DNA from: Hyalella azteca
Taxonomy: Eukaryota > Arthropoda > Malacostraca > Amphipoda > Hyalellidae
Length of the DNA stretch: 64,000 nt
Direction of reading: 5' to 3'
NCBI RefSeq assembly: GCF_000764305.2
Contig: NW_025946691.1
Span: 43,736-107,735, forward strand
The notes under the pieces were generated by a model. The model was given only the letters and a program-made list of their open reading frames with translations, did no database searches and was not told the origin of the DNA. Of the stretch, positions 43,771 to 58,197 are shown piece by piece (within the stretch, counting starts at the first letter, position 1; each line of letters starts with the position of its first letter). Made by a program: the position numbers and the translations under genes.

Positions 43771-46700
43771 CGCCACTGGCAGTAGAAACATTCCTCAATT
43801 TTTTTACCTGGTACAATTAATCGGTCAATGAAATTATTTTCTAATATAAATGATGCAATCCGAGACTTCAAGTACTGACTTGAATCAAATACTGGCATTA
43901 AGTTAACATCGCATTGCAATTATAATGTAAAAGAATAAATTGATAAAAAATGGCATTTATTTCATCAAAGAATAAGAAAAAAGGCCAATTATAATACTAT
44001 ATCAAGTTCATCTAATACCAGAAACTACAATCCCATTGATGCAAGAGAAAATTGGCAAACGGCAGCGCCAACACAAAAAAAAAACTGGTGTGAATTTTTT
44101 CCTCACATTTTCTTCGCATCAAACGATCAATTATAAAAATAAATCACATTGCCAAGAAGCTCGCCGGAAAAAAAAAACGGAAAATTCCATCAGAACAGAC
44201 GGAATTAATTAAGACACATGCAAAATTCTCACGTAAAAGATCAGGCGCAAAACGGAAATTCTAGTGCACAAGATGTCGAATATAACGAATTGAGATACAA
44301 CAAACTCGATAGTAACGCTTACACGAGGCGCATACAGGGACCGAGCGCTCGCGATCAATATCATACAATTCAAAACCCTGATTTTTGAGTGATATAGCGA
44401 ACAGGGATTCTTGTTTAAATTGTCGCCCGGCGAATTTCATGGAATTAGCAGCCATGTATCGTTGCTAGACAGAGCTCACTCACAATACATAGATACGATT
44501 TATCCACGAGTTATTATGTCCGCATTATTAAGCAAGCCTGCAATTATAATTCACCGGAATGACTTGGCGAGGTCACTGCGCTAGATGCATCTCACTCACG
44601 ATGCATAAATATGATTAAACCTACAAGTTGCTGCTGCCTCACCCACCATAACCAAGTTTAGAGTCACCACTTATCACGTTACTGCTGCTACTTATACACA
44701 CGAAGTAGCGGCGGCAGCAGCGCCGCGGCCCTAATGGTTAGTTCTACTTTAGGCTGACCCTCGGTGAGACGACGAAACCCTCACCCGCCCTCACTTCCTT
44801 CCCTCAGCACGCGCACTTCAGACGCGTGCACCTTATGCCTAATTTGATCTCATTCAGACATGCACTCTTCTTCCTTTCCAAGGCTCGGTTCCTGAGTGTT
44901 GTGGTAAATTAGGTCATTCAAAAGTCCTACTTTGAATTGTCCAAAAGTAAGTGCCTCTTGTTCACACCAAGGAGCTTTCCAGGCGTTTTGAAACTCGCAT
45001 GCGTCAATTTGAATAGTTTCTACTCGGGAATAGACCTGATGTAAAATGTTAAACGTGACGCGGGTACGTGCGATTCACGGCATGGTTTGTAAATTCCATT
45101 ATTCTATTCAAAAAACGAGCAAATGGCACGCCAGCGACTTGGTTTGATTTCAAGGATTCCAAAATTACCATAACATCTAAATTTTAATAGATTTTATAGG
45201 TAATATTATGCAGTTTACAACGTAAAAATATATGTTCATACATTTTCGCATAGGAACATGAACTGACCTTGAAATTGCACGAGCGAATGTTTATATGCAA
45301 AAAATAATGATGTTTTGTATAATAAACTTTATAGAAGATACACTGACTATTTTCATTACGGTACTAAGAACTCCCTTGATGGCTTCATTAAATAAATTAC
45401 ATTTAATTCAAGCGTTATTTTACACGCTTCTCTTTATGAACTCGTCTTCTCGCCTGCATTTGCAGTTAGTGTTTATACGCCGTCGATGTCTATCATTTGG
45501 TTAATTAACTTAATTCTCGACATCACTTAACCTCATCCCGAAATTATAGTTAGATAAGGAAAATATTTCATACCATTTTAAGCTGCTTGCGTACTCAACT
45601 GTTTTTACAAATCTTTCCTCCAGAAATGTATTCGAAAAATCGTCGCAAATTCAGGAATCCACCTTCACAATCTGTGTTCAAACATCTGCATGCGTGCAAT
45701 AACGAACCGTGGTGCCTGAAAGTGAGCATAAATGCGCTGAACAATCTGCAGACTAAGTGGTAAAACACTTCACATGGGACGTACTGAAGTTTGTTTTGCA
45801 CACACTATACAAGACTTGGAGGCAGAAGCGCAAGCTGCACCACCTTTGCCATTAGTTAGCGTCAGACTGCAGAATGTGTTTCGCAGAGAGCTCTCGCAAT
45901 AGCCCTATAAAGCCAGTCGTATACTACACAACATGCTTGTCTCATTATTATAAAGGATTATTGTCGCTTTTGTAAAGCCGCTGTGCCAACTCGGACTTGA
46001 AACAGCGTGCGGCATTTCTTCAAATGATACAATGAGCATGCAAATGAGAGCAAATTATGACTCACGCACGTTAAATTTTGCGATGTCAACTCCAAACTTT
46101 TCGTGGGCGTCATTTTTTTAGGGAAATAAAATTCAAACATTTATAGGTGCAAAATCAGAGTGTTTCTCATGGCAATAATACAGACACGAGTTGTAAGGAC
46201 ATTATAGTTTTCCAATACCATATCATATTTTACATTGCAGAAAAGATAAGCATCGTCTGAAATATTTCAAATAATGAAGACAGAATGGAAAAAAACTATA
46301 AATATAATTTTAAATTCAAATTAAAATCCCCCAAAAAATTCAAGAATAATTAGGCACCGAACCTAACCTATAGGAGTCACAGCATATTCATGATTGACGA
46401 TATTGTGAACTAGCTAGGGAACTATAACGATGAACAAAGAATTAAAGAAAACGAACATATAGAAAGCAATAGCTTTGCAGTGCAGCTGAAGCAGTGGGAA
46501 TAACAATATAACATCGACACCGTAGAGAACAAGCAGTTGAGCAGCATGACTGGAACGCAACTCCTGTCGGAGCATCAGTTGCAAAGGTCAAACCATTACA
46601 AAAGACAGGCACGTCTGTTGTCCTTGCATGCGGGTGTGGACGAGACGACGGCTTTTAAAGCGTTTACTGGGGTGAAGTTTACAGCTCCCCTTATACCAGT

Positions 46701-48990
46701 TAAAGGGGAACTCGAGCATATCAGCGAGCGTTCCACCAGCGCCCGCCCAATTCGTGCATGCATTTTTCCTAGCTAAAGGGGCAGTGCAGTCATGGTAGCA
46801 CGGATACACAGCGTTGAGTAATTTTTTCGAGTCAGAAATGGAAAGCGTATCTGGCCAAGAACTCCATTTTAGGTCCGAGCCAAAACAGTTCACTTCGACT
46901 AAATTCAGTTTTGAATTCGTGTTGAACGTTGATGGTTTTATATGATTCAAATTCATCAACAGCCTTAGATGACGTTTGAAATGGATTTACTTAGAGCGCA
47001 TTGGATAAAATTATAGCGAACATACCATATTGCGTAATATAAAATTGCACATCGAAAGCGAACATCCCGCACATGGAACTTCAAAGAAGCATAGCAGAAC
47101 AAAGCAGAAGAAATGCTTATTCCTTCCCAAGAAATATTTGTAAGAGCGAAAGCTTCCCAAAAGATGATCGTCTGCTCAGCGCTCGCGCTTTCCACTCAAA
47201 GCTTTAAGTTAAACAAATAAGTTACGGTGAGTTAAAGCCTCCTGTGAGGGCACTGCAGCGACAGCAACTTATATCAGCCACAACTGCGGTGCGTCTGTTG
47301 CGAACTCAACAGGAGAAACTTTTCCAATGGTAACGTTTATTCCCATTGGAAAATTTTTCAAAATCAGAAACGGTCGTCTGGCATTTATTTATCAGCACTG
47401 CCTACACAGTCTAATATTTGCATGATACTGCATCTCACAAACATGCATTTGAGTATACATGAACCCACACAAACCATGAAATACTTCGACAAAATATGAT
47501 ACACTCGAAAATTTCGTGATCGGTTTAAAATGAATACATTTTTGGAGAATTCATTTTCCTGGCATGGCGAGCTGATGGAACAATCGCCAGTGGACTCGCA
47601 CAGCAAATGCCCTGATGCCCCGGGGAAAAATACCCATCCCACGTGCCCCCAAAAATACCACCTTTGTGCCCGATAAAATATCCCCCAACCCTTCATTCGT
47701 AGCGTGCTCTTACAAGTCATGTAGGAAATGAGAATGAGGTTGAAAAACTGTTTTTATTTTATATAAGACTAAATTCCCCAAAAGCTTCGAAGTTTAGTAG
47801 TTTTTTTTTCAAGTAGAAGGTTATTATAATTGTTTTTGAATTTTTGAGATTATTCAAATAAATAACTCTAAATGAGAAACATACACTGCAAAACTAATGC
47901 GCTACAAATTTCAAATGCTTTGGCAGGCGCAGCGAATTCTATACCTAGCTTCTAGACGCACAAAACTTGTCGCAAATTGTTGTTTGTCAACACTAAACAT
48001 ATCAAATGCCGAAATATTCAGAACATCGCTAGGATCCTTCATTTCCGACCTCGCCGCTGCAGGCGCCGCTTTCCTAAAGCACGATAAAGAACAAATAGAA
48101 AGGCAGTTTTGTGGCGTTCATCCGCAGCGATAAGAGGCTTCAATTTTCAATGCACGGCGAGCCAAGGCATGCGGCGAAGACGCTTCACTGAGCCAATATG
48201 CAGTTAACATGTCTATTGTGGAGTCCATCATGCAAGTTGTGAGAGGCACTGCGATGACACTGCACCAACGGGTCTGCTTCAGTCAACTTTAGTGCAAAAG
48301 TCCATTCCAGCATCTGATATGCGTGAGTAAAAAATGGTTATCCCATGAAAGCTAAAGTTGAAGCAAAGCGAAGTCCGCTGAAAGCGAGCGCTGCTGTATA
48401 CATTATTGCGATATTGCGTGCTCAGAATACTGCTAGATATGTTGAAGTCGTGCAGTTAAAAGATATTTGAGCGTGTGCTTTAGAAATATGACCGTACTTG
48501 ATACTGGGGAAATAGGTTCACCATTTTTGCATGGCTATAAAACTTTCTAAAAAAATTAAGAATGATCACTGTGTAACAATTATTAAATATCAATGCAACA
48601 ATTATAACAATATGTGAATTAGTTATTAAACGTAAAAAAATTCAATGCGAACTAAAAAAAAGTCATTTATTCGTCGTATATTAATCATGGTATATATAAC
48701 AATCACAATCGGTACCAGAAAAATTCACTCTTAGAACAAGTGTATCACAAGGGCTTTCTACCTGGCAAGACTTCAAATAATATTTGAACAGAAATCCAAA
48801 GGAAGCTCGGCAAAACTGGTGGATGAGAACAGAAGTAACAATTTTGAAGACTCGATGGGCTGAAAACTTCCTCCCTCTGCAGAATTCAAGCGTGTAATGA
48901 CGCAAACAGAACTTCAAAGAACAAAATATTGCCGTCGTAGTGGCAAATTCTGGAGTCGAACGCGCGGTCATTGTCAAAAATATGCTTCTT
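43771..48990. other. Non-coding stretch
   Basis: 5.2 kb. Composition rises in GC at about 44690-44840 (GGCGGCAGCAGCGCCGCGGC) and 46540-46780, but no frame with splice sites or homology is recognisable. CCCTATAAAGCCAG at 45903 is TATA-like. Nothing else supported. Confidence 0.45.
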
Positions 48991-49203
48991 CACTGTTAGA
49001 AAAAACGGTGAAAAAACGGTCCCACAGGCGTTCTAGTGGCCGGTGGCCCCGTGAAAATAAACTGTTTCGCCGTTTTTATCAGATGTTTTACGGATTTCTA
49101 GTGTTAAATTAGAATAAAAACGGCGACACATTGTTTCTTTCACGTGCTGACCGGCCACTGAAACGCCGGTATAATACCGTTAACGGTAATTTTTCTAACA
49201 GTG
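48991..49203. mobile_element. 213-bp MITE with about 55-bp terminal inverted repeats
   Basis: It begins CACTGTTAGAAAAAACGGTG and ends with the inverse TTTTTCTAACAGTG. The inverted repeats continue inward to TGGCCGGT and ACCGGCCA. It has no coding capacity and is a typical short non-autonomous DNA transposon. The flanking bases do not show a clear target duplication. Confidence 0.85.
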
Positions 49204-49609
49204 TTGAAACGTGTTTCTTGAAACCCAAACACGACGATTCGTAGCGCTGTTGCAAAATGCAGTAACAACTGATATAAACCACCATCACGACAGAGAAATT
49301 ATGCGCTGCAGCACAATTATCAATTACTTATGTATAGACTAAATAAGCAAATATTTTACAATCCTCGATCTCAGTAAAATATATATAATAAAACATAAGT
49401 GACTTTTGCCTCAAAAAAGTGGGATACGGTCAACATATAATTGCCAAAGTGGTTTCAGAACGAAATCGATACATAATACAATGATAAATATTTTTCAAAA
49501 ACCTGAATGGTTTTGAAAATAAACTGCTTTAACTGTTTAAAAAACATGTTAAAAAACTAACATCATTTTCAAACGATACCCTCTCATCGAATCTCATTTT
49601 TCATAACGG

Positions 49610-50072
49610 CAACAGCCTTCAGTGTGGCACCAAGATCCGACATCACAGCGAGCGAAGAGACCGTGATAACGGCAACAGCCTTCAGTGTGGCACCAGATCC
49701 GACATCACAGCGAGCGAAGAGACCGTGCTAACGGCATCAACCTTCCGTGTGGCACCAGAACCGACATCACAGCGAGCGAAGAGACCGTGCTAACGGCAAC
49801 AGCTCTCAGTGTGGCAACAAGATCCGACATATCACAGCGAGCGAAGAGACCGTGATAACGGCAACAGCTCTCAGTGTGGCAACAAGATCCGACATCACAG
49901 CGAGCGAAGAGACCGTGATAACGGCAACAGCCTTCAGTGTGGCACCAAGATCCGACATCATAGTGAGCGAAGAGACCGTGCTAACAGCACAGTGTGGCAC
50001 CAGATCCGACATCACAGCAAGCGGAGAGACCGTGGTAACGGCAACAGCCTTCAGTGTGGCACCAACACCCAC
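49610..50072. repeat. 62/63-bp minisatellite, about 7 copies
   Basis: The unit is CAGCGAGCGAAGAGACCGTG, ATAACGGCAACAGCCTTCAG, TGTGGCACCAAGATCCGACA, TCA. Some units are truncated (AACAGCACAGTGTGG). It is open in several frames and is not a gene. Confidence 0.92.
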
Positions 50073-52815
50073 TCACTCATTACATATTTAACGAATGTTG
50101 ATGCAAGAGACTAAGCTATTCCATAACATGCCATTAATAGTCTGCCACGAATGATACTTTATATCATATCTACTAAAAGCCACTGGAGTCTTTACTGATT
50201 AGAATGGGATTCATGAAAAAAACTGTCTTAAAATACCGAGCTTCTACTTCTAAATTAATACAACCGACGATATTCAGGCATCAGGGCTCACTAAGAGCTT
50301 TAAATTCAGAAACGTACCAATATCGATGAAGGTAAACGAGCCATTTCATTTTACTGGCAGTTCTCCAAGAGACGCCAAGAGTTCTACGCGAGCTTCAGAA
50401 GCCGACAATTGGGGGCACGCCAGCATTATTGATGACCATTTCTAATGGCGACTGGGACGCGGCGAAGACATCTTAACGACCCGAAGGACCGCCGGCTTTC
50501 GAGCAGCACGTTCAAAAATTCTCCGTTTCATGATTTGAAGTTGAAATTTCTCTTATTCAGCATAAATCAAATAGATCGGCTTCTGAATAGTAGAATACTT
50601 AACCAGTTCTTCAAGATAATAACTAAGAAGATGAGCACATCACTTACAAATTTAAACAAAAACATACACATTTAGACAAAACGGACGTCAAAATGCCGAG
50701 AAATACGGCAAAAAAACTTTCTGTCTATGCTGGCATTAGCAATGAAAGCAGCGGAAGAACTGAAAACGATCATTGTAGCGATGATGTAATTACTGATGAA
50801 AAGTAGGAAGAACTGAAAACGATCATTGTGGCGATAATGGAATTCCCGTTGTTGAGCCTGCAAGGCTGTTGGAAGGTAGGATGACGGGAGGAGGAGAGTT
50901 AGATGAAAGCCTGAATGATCTCCATCTAATAAGTTGTGAATTAAAGAGCATTCTAAGAAATTAACATTTAAAAGCGTCGGAATTCAATTCAAAAACATGC
51001 CGCGCACTGACATGTGCACAATAAACAGCATTTCAGTTAACTTCGTAGATAAAATTTCAAACAATCAACCAAACTTCTCAAGACACTGCGTAATGCTCAA
51101 GCAAAAACTGTTAATATGTGGTGTAATTAATATAATAATTATAATAAATTAGCAATGATAGTGAAGCTCATACAACATCTGCAGCGAAGTAGTGGCAGGA
51201 CCGAAGGATACTGTGACTGCGTCACAGTATCCTAAAAAGATACTGATAAAGGAGTCGAGCGGCAGCCCTAAGTTGCGAACCAGAGGCACTTGGCTATCTG
51301 CTGACGCGGCCTCTTGCAAGAATTGTTTTCACTTCGGAGCAGGCGGGTGTCGATAGCTGCCCACGACCACAACACAACTCCTGACATTATCGCTGGGCTG
51401 CCAGAAGGCGTAAATGTCGCTCAAAATATACCACACCGTTACAAATATCGAATGTTAAAGTGCAACAGAACCGAAATGAATTTAGTTGCAATGGGGCGTT
51501 CGGGATGATAACTAGACTATATGTCGGAATTCAAGCTTAAAAATACACTTTACTGCAACACTAACTTCAAATTAGTAACCTAATTTATGATTTTAGATTG
51601 ATAAAATACACCCTCTACTGTAGCTCTAATTAATTCGCTGCCTTTCGTCTCAATCTTCCGTCAACTGTAGAATTTGAGCGCCACAGGATATAGCAGACTT
51701 CTACCAATTATTGTCGACTTTCATTCAACAAACCGCAAACGGTTTATGAAAGTAACTGAACATAAAATATTCAGAAAAAAAATAAAATCATAAGAAATTT
51801 GTCGCTATTTCTAAGAAAATATTCACAGATGAAGAAGTGGTTTCTCAGCAAAGAGACGGACACCACACTGTCACCCCAGTCGCAAGCCATAAACAAGGAC
51901 AATTATTAATTTATACGCTTAGCCTATTTTTGAACATGTAAATTTCAGTAATTAGAAATGAACATCAGCACCTAAATAAGAGCGTTTGCAGTGATGTTGA
52001 TAGTGATAAGAAATCATAACAGTATCAACTAGATAAAAAAAAACACATCAATATTCTAAGAACGACACGATAATTCCATAGCGAAAACGCGTGCAAAGTT
52101 AACAAATTTCGAAAATAATTATGAAACAACCAGCTTGATCTTATCAAGCATCAGACGCGAGGGAATTCAGTCCGAACGTTTCAATTTCAATTGTTTAAAA
52201 GGAAATAGAGTATCTAGATAACTTCAGCTCACGGAGCGTTGGCGCGACGGTTTAATGAAATGCGTCAGGATAATAGCTACGTAATTTATAGGAGGTGAGA
52301 GGGGACGTGCGAGAGGGAACGTTGTAAAGGGGACGTTAGAAGGGAGACGTTATTATAGAGAGGACGTTAGATGGGACGTTGAGAGAAAGCATTGATAAGG
52401 GGGCGTTAGAAAGGGGAGGTTACAGAGAGGTATTCGAGATAAATATGTTAGATTCAGAGGTTAAAAAATTTGTTACAAATTTGATATTTATTTGTTAGAG
52501 ACGTTACTAGTTCGAAACCTCAAGGATTGATTCTTGAATAGTAAATGCACAACAATTAAATACTTCAAACCCTGCATTAATTGTGACGTTGGTTACATTA
52601 CCCTCAACAATTCACTTCAATGAGCAGCCGCTATTATTGAAATATGATTGCGAAATCACATAGCGTGACACTATCTGCAAGTATATTTGAAACATAAAAC
52701 GAGTTGTCAGTTTCGAAATTATGCTTAAATGAGGAATCCGTTTGATACTCAAGGTACCTAAACCTAAATGATATGAACTCAGTAAATTATCTTAGCGTAC
52801 AATGAATTAAAAAAT
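50073..52815. other. Non-coding stretch
   Basis: 2.7 kb. Degenerate GGGACGTTAGAAGGGGACGTT units at 52295-52430, and a GAACTGAAAACGATCATTGT pair at about 50755 and 50813. No gene supported. Confidence 0.5.
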
Positions 52816-52949
52816 ATAACGCAGTACTCACTGCAGTGAGTTACAGAGCGCATTTTCTCGTCGACGAAAACTTGAAGTCACGGACGGACAGACGGACATG
52901 GCGAGCACAATAGTGCATTTTTCCATAAATGAGAAAATGCGCTAAAAAT
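52816..52949 (+). mobile_element. MITE-like element, family A copy 2
   Basis: Aligns with the element at 13147 over its full length, including AGAGCGCATTTTCTCGTCGA, the GGACGGACAGACGGAC block, and TAAATGAGAAAATGCGCTAA. It lacks two bases in GACAGAGAGCG. Confidence 0.75.
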
Positions 52950-53792
52950 CCGTGTTCTAATTTAGCAATAAATATTCTTTGAATAGCGCAGTATCAAAAG
53001 AAAGTTAATCAACGTAATTAATTCCCACCAAACAGAGAAGTAAAATCCTTCGACAATTTTTTGCTCCAAGCAACAAGATGAATAGTTTAATAAAACCTGA
53101 AGATGACACAGACGAGGACTAACATGGAGTATGTTTACACATTCCTCGTGATGAGATAAAAGTAAGTGCCCTTGAGGAAGTCTTTGGAGAACTGAGCTTG
53201 TTTATAGCTCCGGGCTCGCAGGACCGGCAACAGAGCTCCGTCCTCGGGCTAGGCAAGCCAACTAATCTCGCAATGTTTGTTTCTGCCGAGGATACGAGGA
53301 TGAAGCCTTTGATTTGAATGCGAGAAAGTAGCGCAATTTAGCGTAAAAATTGTCAAGAATATAATTAAAAAGAAATTAATTTAAAAATTAGATAAAAATT
53401 GTCATGTAGAAATATAGATAATTTACAAAAAAGCAAGAAATTAAAGTTTAAAATTTTTACACCTGATTTTTTTATTAGCAATTCACGGAAATATTTTCAC
53501 TTTATGTAAGATGGAACAGTCGTTTCCGATCCGAGCTCAATCATATCACAGACCGGCAGTAAATGAATTCCTGTTCAAACTTTATCACCGGATTTTATTA
53601 CTGTGACTATTTTTCACGACAGCTCATTCGCAAAAAATGTAGGGTACTGTGGCAAGAATATTGTTTCGTCAAATAAAGAGAAAAGGCGCTATAATTAATA
53701 TGAAAAATATATCTCACGAGAGACTATATTTAAAACAAGTTTTTACGTTTACAAAGTTATAATTTTTTCCTATTCAAATCAAATATTGTTTT

Positions 53793-53850
53793 CAAGGGGT
53801 CCAACAGACGCTTATATTGTTTTCAAGGGGTCCAACAGACGCTTTTTAAC
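53793..53850. repeat. 31-bp duplication
   Basis: ATTGTTTTCAAGGGGTCCAA followed by CAGACGCTT occurs twice in tandem. Confidence 0.85.
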
Positions 53851-54048
53851 TACGCTTACAACTATCCGTTTATAAGCTGCGCTTAATTCATGTGATATTC
53901 AGCCTGAACATCAAATCCAACAGACATCAGCTGATATTCAATTAGTATATTAGTATCACTCATATGATAACCAGATTCCTACTTCAAGTACCACTAATGA
54001 GATTCCCTGGTTTACTATCAGCGTAAACTAACAATCATAGTAAGAGTC

Positions 54049-54260
54049 CAGGGTCTATACGTTCAAAAAAAATAAGAGATCGTAAGTTCATCACCAATCA
54101 TTGACGGCCTTTCAAGCAAAACCCACCAATCATAGACAAGAAAATAGAGCGTAAGTACTAACGTTCACTTAGCGAGCTTTGAAAGTATCCACCAATCATA
54201 GACAAGAAAATAGAGCGTAAGTACTTACGTTAACTTAGCGAGTTTTGAAAGTATGGCAGG
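54049..54260 (+). mobile_element. MITE-like element, family B copy 2 with internal duplication
   Basis: Shares TAAGAGATCGTAAGTTCATC, ACCAATCATTGACGGCCTTT and AGCGAGTTTTGAAAGTATGG with 25236-25393. The 3' half (CCACCAATCATAGACAAGAA to GAAAGTAT) is present twice in tandem. Confidence 0.8.
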
Positions 54261-57200
54261 AAGATTCGGTCCCGGGACAACTTGGTATTCGGTGTAGGCG
54301 GCTAGAGCACTCGGCGCCATCTTTTTGCCAGAATCCAAAATAAGAACGACACCGGAAAACAACGTCGCTGAAAACACGCCGGAATAAACCAGCTCCAAAA
54401 AGAAGACACGACTCTAATTTGTTCGATGACAGGAAGAAACATTAGATGAAAAAAGCGGCCTTGGCGCTCCAAGGATAAATTCTCCTCTTGTGGAGGCAAA
54501 GTGCCAAAATTAGAGATTGCGCTCGACTCCTGCTGAATTTTAGTCCGATTTGAGACGTGAAAGGGAAACGTAAGACGTAATTACGACTTGGTGAAATATG
54601 ACGAGACAAACACACAAGAAGTAAAAGACGATATTTTTAGTCGGTTATAACGATTAAGAATTTCTGCTTTGCGCTGTAAGTTCACTGCAAATGACAGGTT
54701 ATTTACGTTACCTATGACGGGTTTGGGTAAAACGTTAAATGATGGGTTAGGTTACCCAAAAAATGTTAGGTTACCTATGACGAAGCTACGACTCCAATTT
54801 AAGCAAAAAGCGAGTCAACCTATAAATATTATTCTCGTCCAGTTGGTGTCGATGTTGGAAATTTGAACTCGGTGATTGTTTCTTTGTGGTTACAAGAAAG
54901 TTTTACCTACGAAAGGGAAAGTTTAACGTTGAAGTGCGAAAATCACCGACGACTCGCAAACAAAATAAAGCAGGCGTGCACTGAAAAAGTCATCAGAATG
55001 GTTAATTGACGGAAAAATCGTCAAAGCAGGTAATCAACACATTTGTAGGTCCATAAGGATTTCACAACATTTTCAACAGAAATGAAGCGAGCAAAATTCC
55101 AATTCAACTCTCATTTCAACGACATCCACAAACAACTAAACGGCTTCGAATAATACGCGAGAATAAACTCGACCATTGGAAAAATTGCCACTTTACCAAA
55201 CGGGACAAAAAGTCGTTTTCATGTTACGGTAGATGGCTCTTAATTGGGCATCTCATGCACACTCCGAACCAAGAAGATGTTTGCAATTCAATTTCGTCCA
55301 CACAATTGTGCCGAGCGCTGCCCATTCAAGTCCAACTCGACGCTTGATATTGCAAGCAAGACGCACCTTCCAGTCCACAATTCCAGAGCAGCCCATGGCA
55401 AATCTGACTTCGTCCAGCGCTGCAAGTAAGAGGCACAATTCAGTCCACAATTTTGCTGAAAGCGAAGCATTCTGCTGCGTCTTTTTTCAGTGATTAACAC
55501 TTCAGTGATTAAAACTAAAAAATGCCCATTTTTAATTATATCGCTGCTCTGAATGGAGTAATTTTTCGAATAGAATTTGCTGCCTAGCTCAAAACACTGG
55601 GCAGTAGATCACTAACTGGCGGTAAACATCCTCGTATATTTTATTATACTCATTGGCTGACTAGGGATGCAAAATAATGACATTCCGGGAATTTTTCACG
55701 GGTGCAAGATTTATTTCAGTATTGAGGATGAACTCCTCCCCCTAAACATTGATCCGACGTAGGCATAAATATTTGGCATTCACCAAATATTATGTGACGA
55801 CATAGATTAATTTTGTTACTTAAGGCACGATAGTTCAGACAATGTAATGACAAGAATTTTATTCCATGCAAGCAGGGTTGGCAATGATTAAATCAAAATG
55901 ATTAAATCATGTGATTAAATCACATGATTTTTTTATAAAAAATCATGATTTTTTTTATTTTTTTGATTTTTTTGATTTTTTCATATAATAAAATATATTG
56001 AGTGGCAGTCTTTAATTTATATTGAGGTATTATTATTCATGGTTTAGTATAAATGTACTATAAATGACAAATTGGTATATAAACTTGTTGCCTTTAGTGT
56101 GTATTAGGTTCCAATAAATTGAATGTTTTTGGTACAGAGGCATCAAGNTTTTATGATGTGCAGCGAAAAAGAGAAAAAGAAGGATTCTATGTATATTCTA
56201 GATTCTACGAACTGACGATGGGGCTGGACTCCGAAACGTTTTCTATAAAGATATTAATTTTTGTGGACTATTCTTTGCTTTTAAATTTTTAGTCAACTTG
56301 CGATTTAAGCAAATAAAAGAAGGAGAATTAGAAAAACGCAGCGATAATAAAATCCAATGGAAATTATGAGACATACAATTTCTAAATAATTATACGACAT
56401 TTAAGTACAGATTTCGGTTAGCAAACTTTTCATCTAAGTGTAGAATTAACGTAAATGTAACCTCGAAATGGTGTAAACAACCACAAAATCTGGAGACCGA
56501 AAACGTTATCACCCGAACTCCTCTTGCTGTACTAAGCCAGAGTAGCAATTCAGTCGGATTTTATGCTGCCTCATTAGCGTGAATTTTCCATAAAAGACCG
56601 AGATTCTTTCTGTGGCCAATCAGCGATCAATAGGTGTAGTATACCGCAGCCTTATAGGCAGTAAAAGTTCGCAGTAACCTGCCAGATGATCAATAAGACG
56701 GAGGTGCATCGCGTATAGGCCTGCAGGCCGAGGCATGTAGAGCATGACCTCGAGTGTGCAGTTCTGCATGTGCACCGAACACACACGTCTTCATCAGCCT
56801 TTAAATACTAAAGATAAATCGCGTGGTAGGGAGAAATTATTGGTAATACCAATAAGTTTAACAGAAATGCGCAATTCTTACATTAATTAAGCACTAATAA
56901 TTTAACGAGTGGCTGGCATACATGATAGGTAAAACCAATAGGTTTAACAGAGCTTGCAATTCGTACATTAATGAGGAATTTTTCACTTCGGAATTTTTTC
57001 GTAATATATAATGTTATTATCTCCCTAGCAACATGTTATTATTATGTTATCATTACTCTTTCATGCTTGATAGGCAAGCATGATATGTTGTGAAAATAAA
57101 TGGTTCAACAAAGCTTGCCATCAATAAAGTAATTAGTTAATAATGGTGCAGCGGCTTGGAACAGGTAGTAGGTAGTCCTGCACATGTATGAGAACTCTCT

Positions 57201-57314
57201 AATAACACAAGCCTCTCAACCCGTCTATGAATAAATACTGTAAAAAAATCTATTTCTTAGAATACATGTCGAATAAGCAACATGGATGAATACTGTGAAA
57301 CATATGGAAAAAAT
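54261..57314. other. Non-coding stretch with weak repeats
   Basis: 3 kb. TGATTAAATCATGATTTTTT units lie at 55880-55985. A single undetermined base is at 56148. Degenerate GGTAAAACCAATAGGTTTAACAG copies occur at about 56838, 56935 and 57070. The GC-richer 55230-55480 stretch has overlapping open frames on both strands but no convincing gene. Confidence 0.5.
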
Positions 57315-57460
57315 ATAACTCGGTACTCACTGCAGCGAGTGACAGAGAGCGCATTTTCTCGTCGACGAAAACGTGGTCACGGACAGACAGACGGACGGAC
57401 AGACAGACATGACGAGCACAATAGCGCCTTTTTTCCATAACTGAGAAAATGCGCTAAAAA
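57315..57460 (+). mobile_element. MITE-like element, family A copy 3
   Basis: Same element as at 13147 and 52816, with a longer GGACAGACAGACGGACGGAC microsatellite. Ends TGAGAAAATGCGCTAAAAA. Confidence 0.75.
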
Positions 57461-58197
57461 GACCCATAAATGTGGGCGAGTCTACGGATTTGACACGATG
57501 TATCTCAATTACCTACCTGCGAATATTCTACCAACATCACTTGAAAGATTACTATTTTCGAGGCAAGTATTTCAGACAAGCAGAGACAAGAAGGAAACAG
57601 AAAAATAGTAATTATTTTAATAACCATTAAATTTTCTACAAAATGAACTATTGAACTTTCATTCTACATAACTTATTGTTACGACTATAAAATTATTAGT
57701 TGCTCATGTGAATACAAAAGATACAGCAAAAGTATCTAGCGCAGGACAGTGATATTCAATAATTCAAGATTAAATAATAAAATACAGCAATTGTGTGAGT
57801 TTGTTTGTCTTGTGATTTACCAGCCAAAAACAAAGTCATTGTTACAAGTTATGAATCACACTATCATGTATAGTGATAAAAAAATGAATGAAATTAAACG
57901 TGGTGTTCGTGTTTATTTGTTCGCTGTTTTATTTATTCAGATAAAATGCCCAATATTAAAGACTTGTTACTCAGCGCGCACGTACTAGCGTGCTACACTT
58001 CCGACAGATTCTCTTCGCTAGAATTTTTTCGTAACCAGGCTCTATCTCGCAAATAAAATTCCTTTCCAAGTGAACGCAGCCTAAATCTTATAATAAAAAA
58101 CGCAAGGAAACATCAATAGCTTGGAAATGATGGCAAATTTCTTCAGGCAAACTCGGCGCAATTCTCGGCCGCGGAAGTCAGTAGGGACGGTCGATGG

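Noticed and set aside
46537..46959. Opposed 79- and 123-codon frames
   Set aside because: GC-richer patch gives open frames on both strands. I could not link either to a transposon or gene family.
49747..50114. Three overlapping frames of about 90-114 codons
   Set aside because: Produced by the 62/63-bp minisatellite.
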